Notes: generated by a model from the sequence alone, not told the origin. A DNA stretch of 64,000 nt from G963677445 sp963678275 (GCA_963678275.1 OY782765.1:4278001-4342000), one strand, 5' to 3'. Positions 46,062-56,290 are shown, counted from the first letter of the stretch. Program-made: numbers and translations.

Positions 46062-46633
46062 AAAAACCACCATACGATTTAACAGTAATAAACTAAATAT
46101 ATTTACTTGTAAAAGCAATACTTTAAATAGCGAAGTCATTGCTTTCATAGCCGACACAGTTTAAACGTTGCAGAATAAGAAAATATTCCCATAAGGTAGT
46201 TTGTTTTAACAAATTGTTGACTTTTTGACATATTCTTTATGGTACGAATCGATTTGTTTTTATCAAACATTGTTCCCGTAATCCTGCCCTTCTTTTCTTT
46301 GCCTCTTCGCGGTGAGGATTTTACCCGGGCTTTTGAGGACAGGAATTAATTATGAATGATGAATGGAAAAATCAGAGGAGTATTATAAAGAATATAATGA
46401 CCCGGTTTGTAATTTTATTGAGGTTGCTCCTATTTTCTGAGAGAGTAATAAAAACCATACCGATTAATTAACCCTGTAAGTGTTATAATATCCGTAATCC
46501 TCTTCATAGCGCGAGGATAACAGAAGCGGCGAATAGAAATAATGTAGTTTATAAAAACCGGCAAATCACTTTCGGCAGAATACAATTCCGGATTGTTAAC
46601 TGTCGAATAAGTTTCGGCCCTGCAGGTTCAGGA
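46062..46633. other. Intergenic region, nothing recognised
   Basis: AT-rich spacer between the antitoxin gene and a membrane protein gene. Neither a credible gene nor a clear repeat was recognised. It should contain the antitoxin promoter just above 46061. Confidence 0.45.
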
Positions 46634-47260
46634 TTATTCAATATTGTCAGTAATTCTCAGGTTCTTTAAACATGACTCATAAGTTTTTATTAATAACCGT
46701 TCCTGGGCTGTGAGTTCCCCAAAATGATTCTTTAACACCAATAATGATATTTCCAATTCCTCTTTTTTAAATGTAATCCGCGACATAAGAGTCTCAGAAA
46801 TTGATTGTATTGTGGTCTCAACCCCGGTTTTTTGAATATTATATACCTTTGACAAACTCAGCAAAGTATCAAAATCAACATTTGAAAATACATTTGAAGA
46901 CTTAAAAGCCTGCCATGCGGCATTATTGATAACGCTTTGGGTCACACCCGCAGGCATTAAATCCCAAAAACTTATCTCCTTCTTTTTTCTTAACGCGCTT
47001 TTTATAGAATCACTTTCAAACGCCCGTTGAAGATTGTTAAATACTTTTTCATGATACGGCAGCCATTCATTAACTGTTTTCAGATTGGTTTCAATTTCAT
47101 TATAAACCTTCTCTAACGCCTGTTGTTTTAACTCGTTTTCTTTAAGATTGCCGCGATATTCATTTAAAAACAGTGCGAATAACACACTAAAGACAATTAA
47201 AACAGATTCAAACAAGAATTTGACCAGGTTCTGCTTTGTAATATATTTTGATGACTTCAT
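46634..47260 (-). CDS. Single-pass membrane protein, DUF6090-like
   Basis: 208 residues. One membrane helix near the N-terminus (about 14-33, FLFESVLIVFSVLFALFLNE) is followed by a helical soluble part (NLKENELKQQALEKVYNEIE, EWLPYHEKVFNNLQ). The N-terminal helix followed by LNEYRGN and a KVYNEIETNL helix is the pattern of the DUF6090 family in Bacteroidota, whose function is unknown. It lies 62 bases downstream of the polyferredoxin gene on the same strand and may share its transcript. Confidence 0.65.
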   Translation of the reverse strand: MKSSKYITKQNLVKFLFESVLIVFSVLFALFLNEYRGNLKENELKQQALEKVYNEIETNLKTVNEWLPYHEKVFNNLQRAFESDSIKSALRKKKEISFWDLMPAGVTQSVINNAAWQAFKSSNVFSNVDFDTLLSLSKVYNIQKTGVETTIQSISETLMSRITFKKEELEISLLVLKNHFGELTAQERLLIKTYESCLKNLRITDNIE

Positions 47261-47322
47261 CCGGTTTCCATATTTAATTTCCGGGGCCTTATGGATTTTA
47301 AGACCAACACAAAAACGATTAT

Positions 47323-48249
47323 TTATTTTCTCTCAAGATAGTTGATGTGTTCTTTAAATCCAAAGTCATATCCTTTTGTATATTTAACAGCGTTTTCAGG
47401 ACATATATTTACGCATTGCTGACAGGATATACATTCGGACGACAATACCCTTTGGTTGTTTTTCATATATGTGAGTAATTTGATATTCATGGGGCAATTC
47501 TCTTCACAAAGTCCGCATTCAAGGCAGTCCTCTCTATTTATTTCAATTTTCCATATAGAAAAAGGTGAGCCAACCTTCATTAAAACAGGTATGGGACAGA
47601 CATATTTACAAAATGCTCTGTTGTCCTTTAAAACAATCGTCAGAACAATAGCGATTAAGAAGTAGGCCAGGTTTCCAATTATCAGCCAGTTTAATTCTAT
47701 GACAGAATGTTTATCAAAGTCCTTCATTTCCGCACCATACCACAAAAACAAAATTAAAGCCATTATTACAAAAAAGTGAATGTAACGAAAAATGCCAAAG
47801 TATTTTAACCTGGCGTTTTGTGGTTTCATCCAGGGGAAAAAATCGGTGACCATTGTTGTCCAGCAGGCCCAGCCGCACCATCCTCTTCCGAATAAAAATG
47901 TTCCTCCAATTTTGGCGATCAGGTAATGCAGTACCGGTCCGGAAAAAACCCCTGCAAGCAGGTAAAAGAAAAATCCCTCAATCTGCATATTTTCTCTTCC
48001 AAGAAAACCGAGGACCCCCAGCATATATAAACCAATCATTAATTGACTTATCTTTCTTCCGATTACCTTTTTCTCACGGGGAAGAATACCAAAAAGAAAT
48101 TCACCCAAAGCAGCCGCGAAACCAATATATACAAAATTGTATAGAAAGAAAGAATGGCCCTGCGTCTGCCATAAAACAACTCCTATCACACTGAAAAATA
48201 TAAAAGTAATTATACTTTCAGTGATCACTTTTCTTTTTACTTTTGACAT
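47323..48249 (-). CDS. Membrane 4Fe-4S polyferredoxin (NapH/NosR/RdxA-like)
   Basis: 308 residues. Several membrane helices occupy about 10-215, with FGRGWCGWACWTTMVTDFFPW and NRAFCKYVCPIPVLM, the paired Cys motifs of the Fer4_5 (NapH/CcoG/NosR) membrane family. Two ferredoxin clusters follow: CLECGLCEENCP (about 240) and CISCQQCVNICP (about 273). Such proteins pass electrons across or along the inner membrane to periplasmic reductases or to metal-site assembly. No reductase gene is adjacent, so its partner is unknown. Confidence 0.87.
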   Translation of the reverse strand: MSKVKRKVITESIITFIFFSVIGVVLWQTQGHSFFLYNFVYIGFAAALGEFLFGILPREKKVIGRKISQLMIGLYMLGVLGFLGRENMQIEGFFFYLLAGVFSGPVLHYLIAKIGGTFLFGRGWCGWACWTTMVTDFFPWMKPQNARLKYFGIFRYIHFFVIMALILFLWYGAEMKDFDKHSVIELNWLIIGNLAYFLIAIVLTIVLKDNRAFCKYVCPIPVLMKVGSPFSIWKIEINREDCLECGLCEENCPMNIKLLTYMKNNQRVLSSECISCQQCVNICPENAVKYTKGYDFGFKEHINYLERK

Positions 48250-48444
48250 AATGTATTAAATATCATTTTTGCAAAATTCCCGCGTGAAAAATAACGGTAT
48301 ATTATTTGGTAATGTCAGATAACCAGAGTTATCCTGTTAAAAAGTCGCGAAGTTCGCGCGTGCTATAAATCCTGACGCCAGCTGAAATACCTGATATATC
48401 AGGAATACCACAATGGCATAAAACCGCTTGACAGCAGCAGTTAT

Positions 48445-48888
48445 TTATAATTTTTTCTTCAGGTAAACCATATTTATTAGTTGTATTCCATCTTCAAACA
48501 TCGGGTGGTCATAATTATCGGTAAAAAAATTCCTGAGTAAATGAGATATTTCAAATCCGCAGCTTTCATAAAATGACAATATTTTCGGAGTTTCTCCTGT
48601 CCCGACAAGCATTGTTTTATAGCTGTTTTTGTAATAATCCGAGACATATTTTATCATTGCCCTGGCGTATCCCCTGCCCTGGTATTTCTCGTATGTCGCT
48701 ATGTTTTTTAATTCGCAGGTCTCTTCATCTGTCGCCGTTACAACACAAACAGTCTTCAGGTCGTCATCGAATAACGCGAACATATCGCCACTTTCCAGAT
48801 ACCTGTCAATCATATCCTCCTGCTCATCGGCCAAAAGCAATAGATCGAGGAATTGTTTTTTATTTTCAGTGATTTTTTCAATTTTCAT
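48445..48888 (-). CDS. GNAT-family N-acetyltransferase
   Basis: 147 residues from the ATG at 48888, preferred because aaagaga lies just upstream; an ATG nine codons earlier has none. The acetyl-CoA loop is NIATYEKYQGRGYARAMIKY and the late motif SFYESCGFEISHLLRNFF is typical of small stand-alone GNATs. DDLKTVCVVTATDEETCELK forms the central sheet. The target amine is unknown. It is flanked by non-coding DNA on both sides and appears monocistronic. Confidence 0.85.
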   Translation of the reverse strand: MKIEKITENKKQFLDLLLLADEQEDMIDRYLESGDMFALFDDDLKTVCVVTATDEETCELKNIATYEKYQGRGYARAMIKYVSDYYKNSYKTMLVGTGETPKILSFYESCGFEISHLLRNFFTDNYDHPMFEDGIQLINMVYLKKKL

Positions 48889-49135
48889 TATAATCTCTTT
48901 AATAAACCTGAACAAACCGCATTTTCCTTTAGATGTGTTGTTATCCGCGTGCTGCTTAAGACTGGCAATAGGAAACTCGGATAAAAAATCTTACAAGCCC
49001 GCTTATCAAATGCTCATCGTGCAAGTTTAGCGCTTTGGTTATATGTTTATTATTGCGTGTTACTGCCTGTTTATTCTTTTGTTTATTCAATCCATTTTTA
49101 TACAATCATGGAATACAAGTTTGAACATATAAAAA

Positions 49136-50320
49136 TTACTTTGTTGGAGACAGATTGCCCGGTTGCCATTTATAAATATAAAAGTACTCCCTGTAAGCAT
49201 GATTTTCTCCCAGCTTTACTCTGATAATAAACAAATTTCCCTTTAAACTTTCCGGCGATTCAGGAGCTTTAATTGTAACCGACCCTGTTGCTGAGGGTAT
49301 ATTTTTACTCGCTTTATCCGAAGTGCTTGCGCTTACTGTTAACTTACTATTGCAATAACCGGCATTTATTTTTCTTTCTTCAAATGAACCGGAAGAGTAG
49401 TAGGATGTAAAATACAATGAATTAATAGGTGAATAATGGTGTTTTGGCGGAACAAATTCTTCGATATTAAGATTAGCTGAAACGGATACCTCTTCACCGG
49501 GACTAAGTATTTCAGGCATCTGGCTCCAGGTTCCTCTGACAATTAACCGGCTATTATTATTCCCGTTATCATAGGTAAATAGCAAATCTCCGGCTTTTCC
49601 ATCAACCTGTCTTTTTAGCTTGCCTGCAATTTCTTCTTCGTTTTTGGTTTCTATATTCTCTAATTTCCAAACAGCGCCCTGAACGCTTTCAATACTTATC
49701 ACAGGAGGTTCCCCTGCCTGCCATTTATAAAGATAATAATACTCCCTGTAAGCATGATTTTCTCCCAGCTTTACTCTGATAATAAACAAATTTCCTTTTA
49801 AACTTTCCGGCGATTCAGGAGCTTTAATTGTAACCGACCCTGTTGCTGAGGGTATATTTTTACTCGCTTTATCCGAGGTGCTTGCGCTTACTGTTAATTT
49901 ACTATTGCAATAACCGGCATTTATTTTTCTTTCTTCAAATGAACCGGAAGAGTAGTAGGATGTAAAATACAATGAATTGATAGGTGAATAATGGTGTTTT
50001 GGCGGAACAAATTCTTCGATATTAAGATTAGCTGAAACGGATACCTCTTCACCGGGACTAAGTATTTCAGGCATCTGACTCCAGGTTCCTCTGACAATTA
50101 ACCGGCTATTATTATTCCCGTTATCATAGGTAAATAGCAAATCTCCGGCTTTTCCATCCACCTGTCTTTTTAATTTGCCTGCAATTTCTTCTTCGTTTTT
50201 GGTTTCTATATTCTCCAATTTCCAATAGCCGTTTTCCTGTGCATGAAGGCAAAAGAAACCGGAAATAAGTAGTATAGTTGAAATCAGCCAAAATTTTCCA
50301 ATCACAATATTTGTATTCAT
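49136..50320 (-). CDS. Secreted protein with two near-identical 162-residue repeats
   Basis: 394 residues with a signal peptide (about 1-28, ending LHAQ). Residues 33-194 and 218-379 are identical in amino acids. Each begins WKLENIETKNEEEIAGKLKR and ends VKLGENHAYREY, joined by a 23-residue linker. Each looks like a beta-sandwich with TWSQMPEILSPGEEVSVSAN and ends in an I-K-W strand (YKWQ). No catalytic motif or known family is recognised. At DNA level the copies differ at several silent sites. It may be a surface binding protein; there is no T9SS domain or lipobox. Confidence 0.8.
   Translation of the reverse strand: MNTNIVIGKFWLISTILLISGFFCLHAQENGYWKLENIETKNEEEIAGKLKRQVDGKAGDLLFTYDNGNNNSRLIVRGTWSQMPEILSPGEEVSVSANLNIEEFVPPKHHYSPINSLYFTSYYSSGSFEERKINAGYCNSKLTVSASTSDKASKNIPSATGSVTIKAPESPESLKGNLFIIRVKLGENHAYREYYYLYKWQAGEPPVISIESVQGAVWKLENIETKNEEEIAGKLKRQVDGKAGDLLFTYDNGNNNSRLIVRGTWSQMPEILSPGEEVSVSANLNIEEFVPPKHHYSPINSLYFTSYYSSGSFEERKINAGYCNSKLTVSASTSDKASKNIPSATGSVTIKAPESPESLKGNLFIIRVKLGENHAYREYFYIYKWQPGNLSPTK
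49184..49669 (-). repeat. In-gene direct repeat, second copy
   Basis: Encodes residues 218-379 of the duplicated secreted protein. It pairs with 49739-50224 at a period of 555 bases. At least seven base differences were found, and all inspected were silent. Confidence 0.9.
49739..50224 (-). repeat. In-gene direct repeat, first copy
   Basis: Encodes residues 33-194 of the duplicated secreted protein, identical in amino acids to the copy at 49184-49669. Confidence 0.9.
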
Positions 50321-51087
50321 AATTTTTTAATTGATAGTTAGTAATATTTTTCAGTTAATATACTTTGCAACTTTGTACAGCTTAAATTTAATAACGACAA
50401 AAGCCTGATTAACTGGCGTTAACTATCGTTTATAATCATTGTCCTAAAATCACCCGATTTGAGGGATAAGAACGTTTGTTTATATTTTCTTTAATAAAAA
50501 AAATTAATCAATGCCTGACATAAAAATCATTTGCTAATCCGGCTGTTCTGTACTCCAAAGGCAATCAGTCAGATGCAAAATAGGAAATTAAAAAATAATT
50601 AACAACGGGAAATACATTGTGAATTATGAATTATGCCCTCCCGCGCTAAAAAGCAGCTTCGGCGGATAAAAATGATAAATTAAAAAATATTAGCGTATCG
50701 ATAACTGTTTTTATCCTGTTTATCTGTACAATCCTGTAAATCCTGTTCTTCTTTGCGGCCTTTGCGTTTACTTTACCCCGGGAAAAGATTAAAAATTGAG
50801 AATTAGGAATGAGGAATTAGGAATGAAAAGAGGACGGGTTTATGGTTGTATTGGGGTGGTTCTTTTTCCCCGGGGTGAGTAAAAGACGATACCGGGTCCG
50901 AAATCGTTTTTCACCAGGTAATCCTTAAATCCTTTAATCATGGTTCAGATATTGGCGGGGACAGAGAAATTCTCATGCGTGTACTTTGCGCCTTCCCTGT
51001 GTACCTTGTGGTTAATTACTCAATTTCGAATATTTTTGTAAGTTTGATAACAATTTTTCGGAAAATAATTCTGTCTGCGGTATAACT
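50321..51087. other. Intergenic region between divergent genes
   Basis: No gene is seen. It holds aattaggaatgaggaattagg phrases near 50800, an inverted copy of the ggatttaaggataacc / aaccatgattaaagg phrase of the tandem array (about 50920-50950), and a gtgtactttgcgccttcc phrase near 50980 shared with 18330. Promoters for both flanking genes should lie here. Confidence 0.45.
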
Positions 51088-52020
51088 ATGAGAACAAACC
51101 GGGTTTTAATCTGTTTATTTATTTTTATGATAATTTTTTCATGCGGTCCCGGGCGGGATACGAAAGAGAAACCGAAAGTCGCGTTTTCTTTTGATGACGG
51201 GAGCACGAAAGATATTTTATCCCATGCAAATGAGGAATGGAACGCCATGATCCGGCGGCAATTAAAAGAGCGCGGGCTTCAGGCAGTATGGTATGTTAAA
51301 GGTAATGGTTTGGATAATGAAGAAGGAAAAGAATTGTTGAAAAAATGGGATGAAGAGGGACACATTATAGCCAATCACACATATAGTCATTATAACTACA
51401 ACAATCCCGCCATAGATTTCACCCGGTTCTCGAATGATATTTTAAAATGTGATACCCTTATTAGTGGGTTCGGGAATTACAGGAAATTATTTCGATTCCC
51501 ATATCTGAAAAGCGGCTCGACCAGGGAGAGCCGGGACAGTATGAGGACTTTCCTTGAGCAAAGGGGCTTCCGGCAGGGATGGGTTACTATCGACGCCTCC
51601 GACTGGTATATCAACAGCCGCATGATCAGGAAGATGAAAAAAGACACGGCAACGGATATTTCAGGTTTTCGGGAGTATTACCTTGATCATATTATGGACC
51701 GGGCAAAATATTATAATGATATCTCGGTGGAAATAAATGGCCGCCAGATTTGCCATACTTTGTTATTACATTTTAATCTTACCTCCGCCATGTTCCTGGG
51801 TGATCTGATCGAAAGATTTGAGCGGGATGGATGGGAGGTTATCGATTATACCGAAGCGGTTAAGGACCCTGTTTATAATAAACTGCCGGATGTAATGCCA
51901 GCCGAACAAAGCCTGATATGGCTGATGGCAAAAGAAACGGGCAAATATGAAAAGAGGCTGAGGTATCCGGGGGAAGATGGAGAATATGAAAGGGAAAAAA
52001 TGGATAAATCAGGTTTGTAA
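51088..52020 (+). CDS. Polysaccharide deacetylase-family lipoprotein
   Basis: 310 residues with lipobox MIIFSC (Cys19). The NodB-type carbohydrate esterase 4 motifs are KVAFSFDDGSTKD (catalytic Asp and metal Asp) and HIIANHTYSHYNYNN (HxxxH zinc ligands), with FRFPYLKSG as the third motif. It should remove N- or O-acetyl groups from a glycan outside the cytoplasm. The GH2 gene starts 18 bases downstream, so the two probably act on one polysaccharide. Confidence 0.9.
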   Translation: MRTNRVLICLFIFMIIFSCGPGRDTKEKPKVAFSFDDGSTKDILSHANEEWNAMIRRQLKERGLQAVWYVKGNGLDNEEGKELLKKWDEEGHIIANHTYSHYNYNNPAIDFTRFSNDILKCDTLISGFGNYRKLFRFPYLKSGSTRESRDSMRTFLEQRGFRQGWVTIDASDWYINSRMIRKMKKDTATDISGFREYYLDHIMDRAKYYNDISVEINGRQICHTLLLHFNLTSAMFLGDLIERFERDGWEVIDYTEAVKDPVYNKLPDVMPAEQSLIWLMAKETGKYEKRLRYPGEDGEYEREKMDKSGL

Positions 52021-52038
52021 AAATCCACGGAGTAAAAA

Positions 52039-53862
52039 TTGAAAAAGAATCTGTTATTGGTAATTACCGCGCTTCTTATTTCCTCTCAAATTTACGGGCA
52101 GGAAAAATTGATAATCAATGTATATAACCGAAGCTCCGTATCACTTAACGGATATTGGCGCTATATAGTCGATCCTTATGAAAACGGATATTATAACTAC
52201 CGCTATGAAGCTTTCGACGAATTTGAGAATCCGGGCCGGAGCGCTTATTTTATGAACAGCAAACCTGAAAACAAATCTGATTTGCTGGAATATGACTTCG
52301 ACAGCTCCGATTCTATTTTTGTACCGGGGGACTGGAATTCCCAAAAGGAAAAGTTGTTTTATTACGAAGGCACAGTCTGGTACAAAAAATCCTTTGATTA
52401 CCTTAAATCAGACTCCTCCAATCGTGTATTTATCTGTTTCGGCGCGGTCAATTACCAGGCGGATGTATATCTGAACGGCAAAAAACAGGGCAGGCATACA
52501 GGCGGATTCACTCCATTCAACTATGAGGTTACCAGACTGCTCAGGGAAAAGGATAACTTCCTGGTTGTAAAGATCGATAACAAAAGGAAAAAGGAAGCTG
52601 TGCCCACCCTGAATACCGACTGGTGGAATTACGGGGGGATAACAAGAGAGGTTAAACTGGTTGAAACTCCCGCTAATTTTATCGTGGATTATTTTATTCA
52701 GGTAAATCCGAAAGAAAAAGATCAGATTAAAGGTTTTGTTGAGCTGAATGGCCCCGATATTTCCGGTAAAAAAATCAATGTATCCATCCCTGAGCTCGGG
52801 CTGAAATATGAAATGACAACTGATGAAAGCGGGCGGGCTGAATTTAATTGCAGCGCTGAATCAGTAATATACTGGTCGGTTGATAATCCAAAATTATACA
52901 GGGTTATAATCAGCACAGCCGAAGACAGGACGGAGGAGCAGATCGGCTTTCGGACCATTAAAACAGCCGGTTCATCCATTCTGCTCAATGGAGAAAAAAT
53001 ATTCCTGAAAGGTATTTCAATCCATGAAGAAAATCCTCTGCGGGGAGGACGCGCATGCTCAGGTGAAGACGCGGAGCAGTTATTGGGCTGGGCCAGCGAG
53101 CTCGGCTGCAATTATGTCCGGCTGGCACATTATCCCCATAATGAACACATGGCCCGCCTCGCCGATAAAATGGGTATTTTGGTCTGGGAGGAAATTCCGG
53201 TTTACTGGACTATTGACTGGAAAAATGAGGACACTTACAATAACGCTGAAAACCAGTTAAAGGAAATGATCAGCCGGGATAAAAACAGGGCTTCGGTTAT
53301 TATCTGGTCGATGGCCAATGAAACCCCCGTCAGGGAGGAGCGCAACAAATTTTTGATGAACCTGATTTCGGTCGCCCGCGGGATGGATGACAGCAGGCTG
53401 ATAAGCGCCGCGCTTGAGCAGAGTAATTACAATGGAGATCCGCTGACAAGAACCATCACAGATCCTATCGCCGATTATGTGGATGTGCTCAGTTTTAACC
53501 AGTATATCGGCTGGTACGACGGACTTCCTGATAAATGCGCCAAAATAAAATGGGAAATCACCCGTGAAAAACCGGTGATCATTTCGGAATTCGGCGGCGG
53601 GGCCAAGTATGGATATCACGCGGATAATCTGACCCGCTGGTCGGAGGAATACCAGGAATATATTTACCGCGAGACGTTGCCCATGCTCAGCAGGATAAAA
53701 CAGTGGCAGGGTGTTTCTCCCTGGATACTCGCTGATTTTCGATCGCCCCGAAGGCCCCTGCCCGGCATCCAGGATGGCTGGAACAGAAAGGGACTTATTT
53801 CAGACACCGGGAAAAAGAAAAAGGCATTTTATCTGTTGAAGGAATTTTATTCCGGAAAATAA
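52039..53862 (+). CDS. Secreted glycoside hydrolase family 2 enzyme
   Basis: 607 residues from a TTG after cacggag. Signal peptide about 1-21 (ISSQIYGQ). A jelly-roll sugar-binding domain (WYKKSFDY ... AVNYQADVYLNGKKQGRHTGG) is followed by an Ig-like domain and a TIM barrel with NYVRLAHYPHNEHMARLADK and GILVWEEIPVYW. The acid/base Glu lies in IWSMANETP (about 427) and the nucleophile Glu in IISEFGGGAKYG (about 517). The family covers beta-galactosidases, beta-glucuronidases and beta-mannosidases; the YHADNLTRWSEEYQEYIY ending leans toward glucuronidase- or galactosidase-like members. It is paired with the deacetylase upstream. Confidence 0.9.
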   Translation: MKKNLLLVITALLISSQIYGQEKLIINVYNRSSVSLNGYWRYIVDPYENGYYNYRYEAFDEFENPGRSAYFMNSKPENKSDLLEYDFDSSDSIFVPGDWNSQKEKLFYYEGTVWYKKSFDYLKSDSSNRVFICFGAVNYQADVYLNGKKQGRHTGGFTPFNYEVTRLLREKDNFLVVKIDNKRKKEAVPTLNTDWWNYGGITREVKLVETPANFIVDYFIQVNPKEKDQIKGFVELNGPDISGKKINVSIPELGLKYEMTTDESGRAEFNCSAESVIYWSVDNPKLYRVIISTAEDRTEEQIGFRTIKTAGSSILLNGEKIFLKGISIHEENPLRGGRACSGEDAEQLLGWASELGCNYVRLAHYPHNEHMARLADKMGILVWEEIPVYWTIDWKNEDTYNNAENQLKEMISRDKNRASVIIWSMANETPVREERNKFLMNLISVARGMDDSRLISAALEQSNYNGDPLTRTITDPIADYVDVLSFNQYIGWYDGLPDKCAKIKWEITREKPVIISEFGGGAKYGYHADNLTRWSEEYQEYIYRETLPMLSRIKQWQGVSPWILADFRSPRRPLPGIQDGWNRKGLISDTGKKKKAFYLLKEFYSGK

Positions 53863-54293
53863 AATACGGCGGCTCATTCATTCATGAATTATCCATTTGA
53901 ATGCCCGGCATAAATATTTTCTGATAAGCGAACTATACCCGGTTGAATATATCTTTAAAATCTGCTATTTTAAGATTCATATATTATGCTCTGCTTATTT
54001 AACGTCAGTTCGAGATAAATTTTTCAACTAAACATTTTCACAGCCTTTAGATTCTAAAAAGTAAATAAATGTCATTCCTGCGAAGGGAGGAATTTAATTT
54101 TTAGTTACACTGAAATGTTTCCTGTTTTTATTCCCTTATCTCGAACTCATGTTTTTTGGCCTTATTAAGGTAAGATGAACGGTATTGGTTGATGGATTTT
54201 GAGTTTGAGAGCCGAATGAAAATGAATTGCCGGTAAAAGTAACTTGGTACTGATTAATAAATCTTTCACTTTTCTTGCTAATCAGGAGGTTTT
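53863..54293. other. Intergenic region, nothing recognised
   Basis: AT-rich; neither gene nor clear repeat was seen. It ends with a strong ribosome site (aggaggt) for the next gene. Confidence 0.45.
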
Positions 54294-54824
54294 ATGTGTG
54301 AGAAAAATTCGCAGCTTAGTGAGCCTTTTTTTATCTTCAACGCGGGGATTGTCCTGACGAATCCATTTCTGCCGACATTATTTCAAAAATGCGGATATAC
54401 AAAAGGCAATAATTTTATCGATGATAATTGCAGGAAAAAAGCTGTGCTGCTTCTTGAGTATGTAAGCACAGGCAATACCGGCGCTGATGATATACAAATT
54501 ATGTTTTGCAAATTGTTGTGTGGAACAGATTTATCTGAGCCGGTTAAGGATAAGGCTGCCATTTCGGATGAGGATAAAGAACTGGTGGAAAGCATGCTGA
54601 AATCTATGACAGAGAATTGGAAATCACTCAACCAGACTACAACCGAGGGGCTCAGGAGCTCCTTTTTCATCAGGGAAGGAAGGCTGGAGGAGAAAGAGGA
54701 CCGGTTTTATCTGAAAGTTGAACACAAAGCCTACGATGTTTTGCTGAATAGTTTACCCTGGAGTTACATTAATATTAAATTTCCCTGGATGGACAAACCG
54801 CTTTATACTGATTGGATGTATTGA
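54294..54824 (+). CDS. Orphan C-terminal domain of contractile-injection tape-measure protein
   Basis: 176 residues. FIFNAGIVLTNPFLPTLFQKCGY, KAVLLLEYVSTG, MFCKLLCGTDLSEPV, MTENWKSLNQTTTEGLRSSF and the end LNSLPWSYINIKFPWMDKPL match the C-terminal domain of the contractile injection system tape measure family (CIS_TMP). Full-length members in extracellular contractile injection systems (phage-tail-like eCIS) are far longer and lie in clusters with sheath, tube and baseplate genes. Here the fragment stands alone yet has an ATG with a near-perfect aggaggt site. It is either a remnant of a lost cluster or a domesticated stand-alone protein. Confidence 0.8.
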   Translation: MCEKNSQLSEPFFIFNAGIVLTNPFLPTLFQKCGYTKGNNFIDDNCRKKAVLLLEYVSTGNTGADDIQIMFCKLLCGTDLSEPVKDKAAISDEDKELVESMLKSMTENWKSLNQTTTEGLRSSFFIREGRLEEKEDRFYLKVEHKAYDVLLNSLPWSYINIKFPWMDKPLYTDWMY

Positions 54825-55438
54825 TTTGCTTATTAGTACGGAATGAATTTCTACATTGCGGGTTATTCACAATTTTTTTATAATTATGAATGAAGAAATA
54901 CATCCGGGGTATCGCACCTGCTGTAAAAATAGAGGAAAATTCTTAGAATTTTTTGAGAAACTTAACAATTATTTTCTTGCATTTTATGGCATAATATTGA
55001 ATAAAGTAAATTGATTTAAATAGCCGTACTCATAGACTGGCAAGCCAGAAACAATGAGAAATTACGAATGACGAATTGGCTTTCCCCAAGTGTTACTAAT
55101 TACTTGTCATTCCGGTTTTTGCGTCCTTTGCAAAAAGACCATCCAGAGGCAGGCAGGCCGGAATCTAATGCCGATTTTTACAGCCAATTAGTAATAATTT
55201 TGCCATTTTGCGTAGAATTTGACTCCTTACGGAGTATTCATGGGACAGGTACTCGTTATCGTACTCGAAAAATTCGCCATAGAAAAATAAAACCAGGCAC
55301 GATTACGAGAACGAGAACGTTTTTTTGATTTTCTTTTTGGTTCTGGCTTTGCCAGCTTAGGAAATATATCAGAAGTGAAGACCTATATATTACGCTTAAT
55401 TTAGCGTTATTGATATAATAATAATTTGAGATGAAATT
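54825..55438. repeat. Intergenic repeats upstream of lipoprotein gene
   Basis: Contains ctggcaagccag (55036) and ctggctttgccag (about 55345) hairpins in opposite orientation, an actccttacggagt hairpin (about 55218) as in 1-900, and a gtactcgttatcgtactcg tract (about 55249) that is the inverse of the one at 1357. No gene is seen. Confidence 0.6.
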
Positions 55439-56086
55439 ATGAGATTTATAGTATTGATTTTGTGTTTGATCTTGGTACTGCAAAGTTGTTCAGATTCTTC
55501 AATGGAACCGGAAGTCAATGAATTTTCATTAAGAGCGCTTGAGGGACAGATTCAAAATTATAATCTTGGAGATAGTGTGGAAATAAGGATGAACCGGATA
55601 CATAGCATCAGGCCTGATGGAGACTCAATTGTGGTTGTATCGTCCGGAGTAATTAATAAGGATGGAAGATTCTTTATTGGCCTTGCTAAACCTCCTGATA
55701 ATATGCTCCAATACTATCCTGTTTGTACCGGAATTGAAATTAGTGACAATACCGCGATGGTTTATTTGCATTCATCCTATATACTTTATAAGAACAATTT
55801 TAAAATTGGATACATGTATTGTTCAGAAAAACCATTGAACGAAGATTCTTTGGGTGGTAGTTACGTAACAGGTTTACTCTACTCTGATAAAGGCTTTATA
55901 GTAAGTGGGGATTGTATAAACGGGGATCAGACAAAAAAAATTATTTCCAAAAACAACAGACATCATTATAAAGGGTGGAATTTGATTATTCATTCGATAA
56001 TTGAAAATTCGGATACACTTTTTATTACTGAATCAAAGGTTGATAATAATTTTACAGGGAACTGGTTTGTCGCTCTTTATGATTGA
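55439..56086 (+). CDS. Hypothetical lipoprotein
   Basis: 215 residues with lipobox LVLQSC (Cys17) followed by SDSSMEPE, a typical flexible linker. The rest is predicted mainly beta with no motif I recognise. Two paired Cys-containing segments (YPVCTGIEISDN, GYMYCSEKPLN) could form a disulfide. It is alone in its transcript as far as can be seen, 204 bases ahead of the UPF0158 gene. Function unknown. Confidence 0.65.
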   Translation: MRFIVLILCLILVLQSCSDSSMEPEVNEFSLRALEGQIQNYNLGDSVEIRMNRIHSIRPDGDSIVVVSSGVINKDGRFFIGLAKPPDNMLQYYPVCTGIEISDNTAMVYLHSSYILYKNNFKIGYMYCSEKPLNEDSLGGSYVTGLLYSDKGFIVSGDCINGDQTKKIISKNNRHHYKGWNLIIHSIIENSDTLFITESKVDNNFTGNWFVALYD

Positions 56087-56290
56087 ATTTACCTGCCAAT
56101 TTTTCTATTACAGCAGATTGAGATCAGCAAAAGGATAATTATGAAAATTCAACAGTTCTTTTGACATTTTACCCACCATAAGTTAAATTAAAATCTGTTC
56201 AGTATCAGTTTGTTGTGATTTTATAATCGCATGATTTTGAACTGATATCGGCGCTAAAAATATCATGTTTACAACTTTGGAGAAACAGAT

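Noticed and set aside
55068..55328. 86-codon plus-strand frame before the lipoprotein gene
   Set aside because: It covers actccttacggagt and gtactcgttatcg repeats that also occur at 840 and 1357; the arginine-rich peptide has no family.
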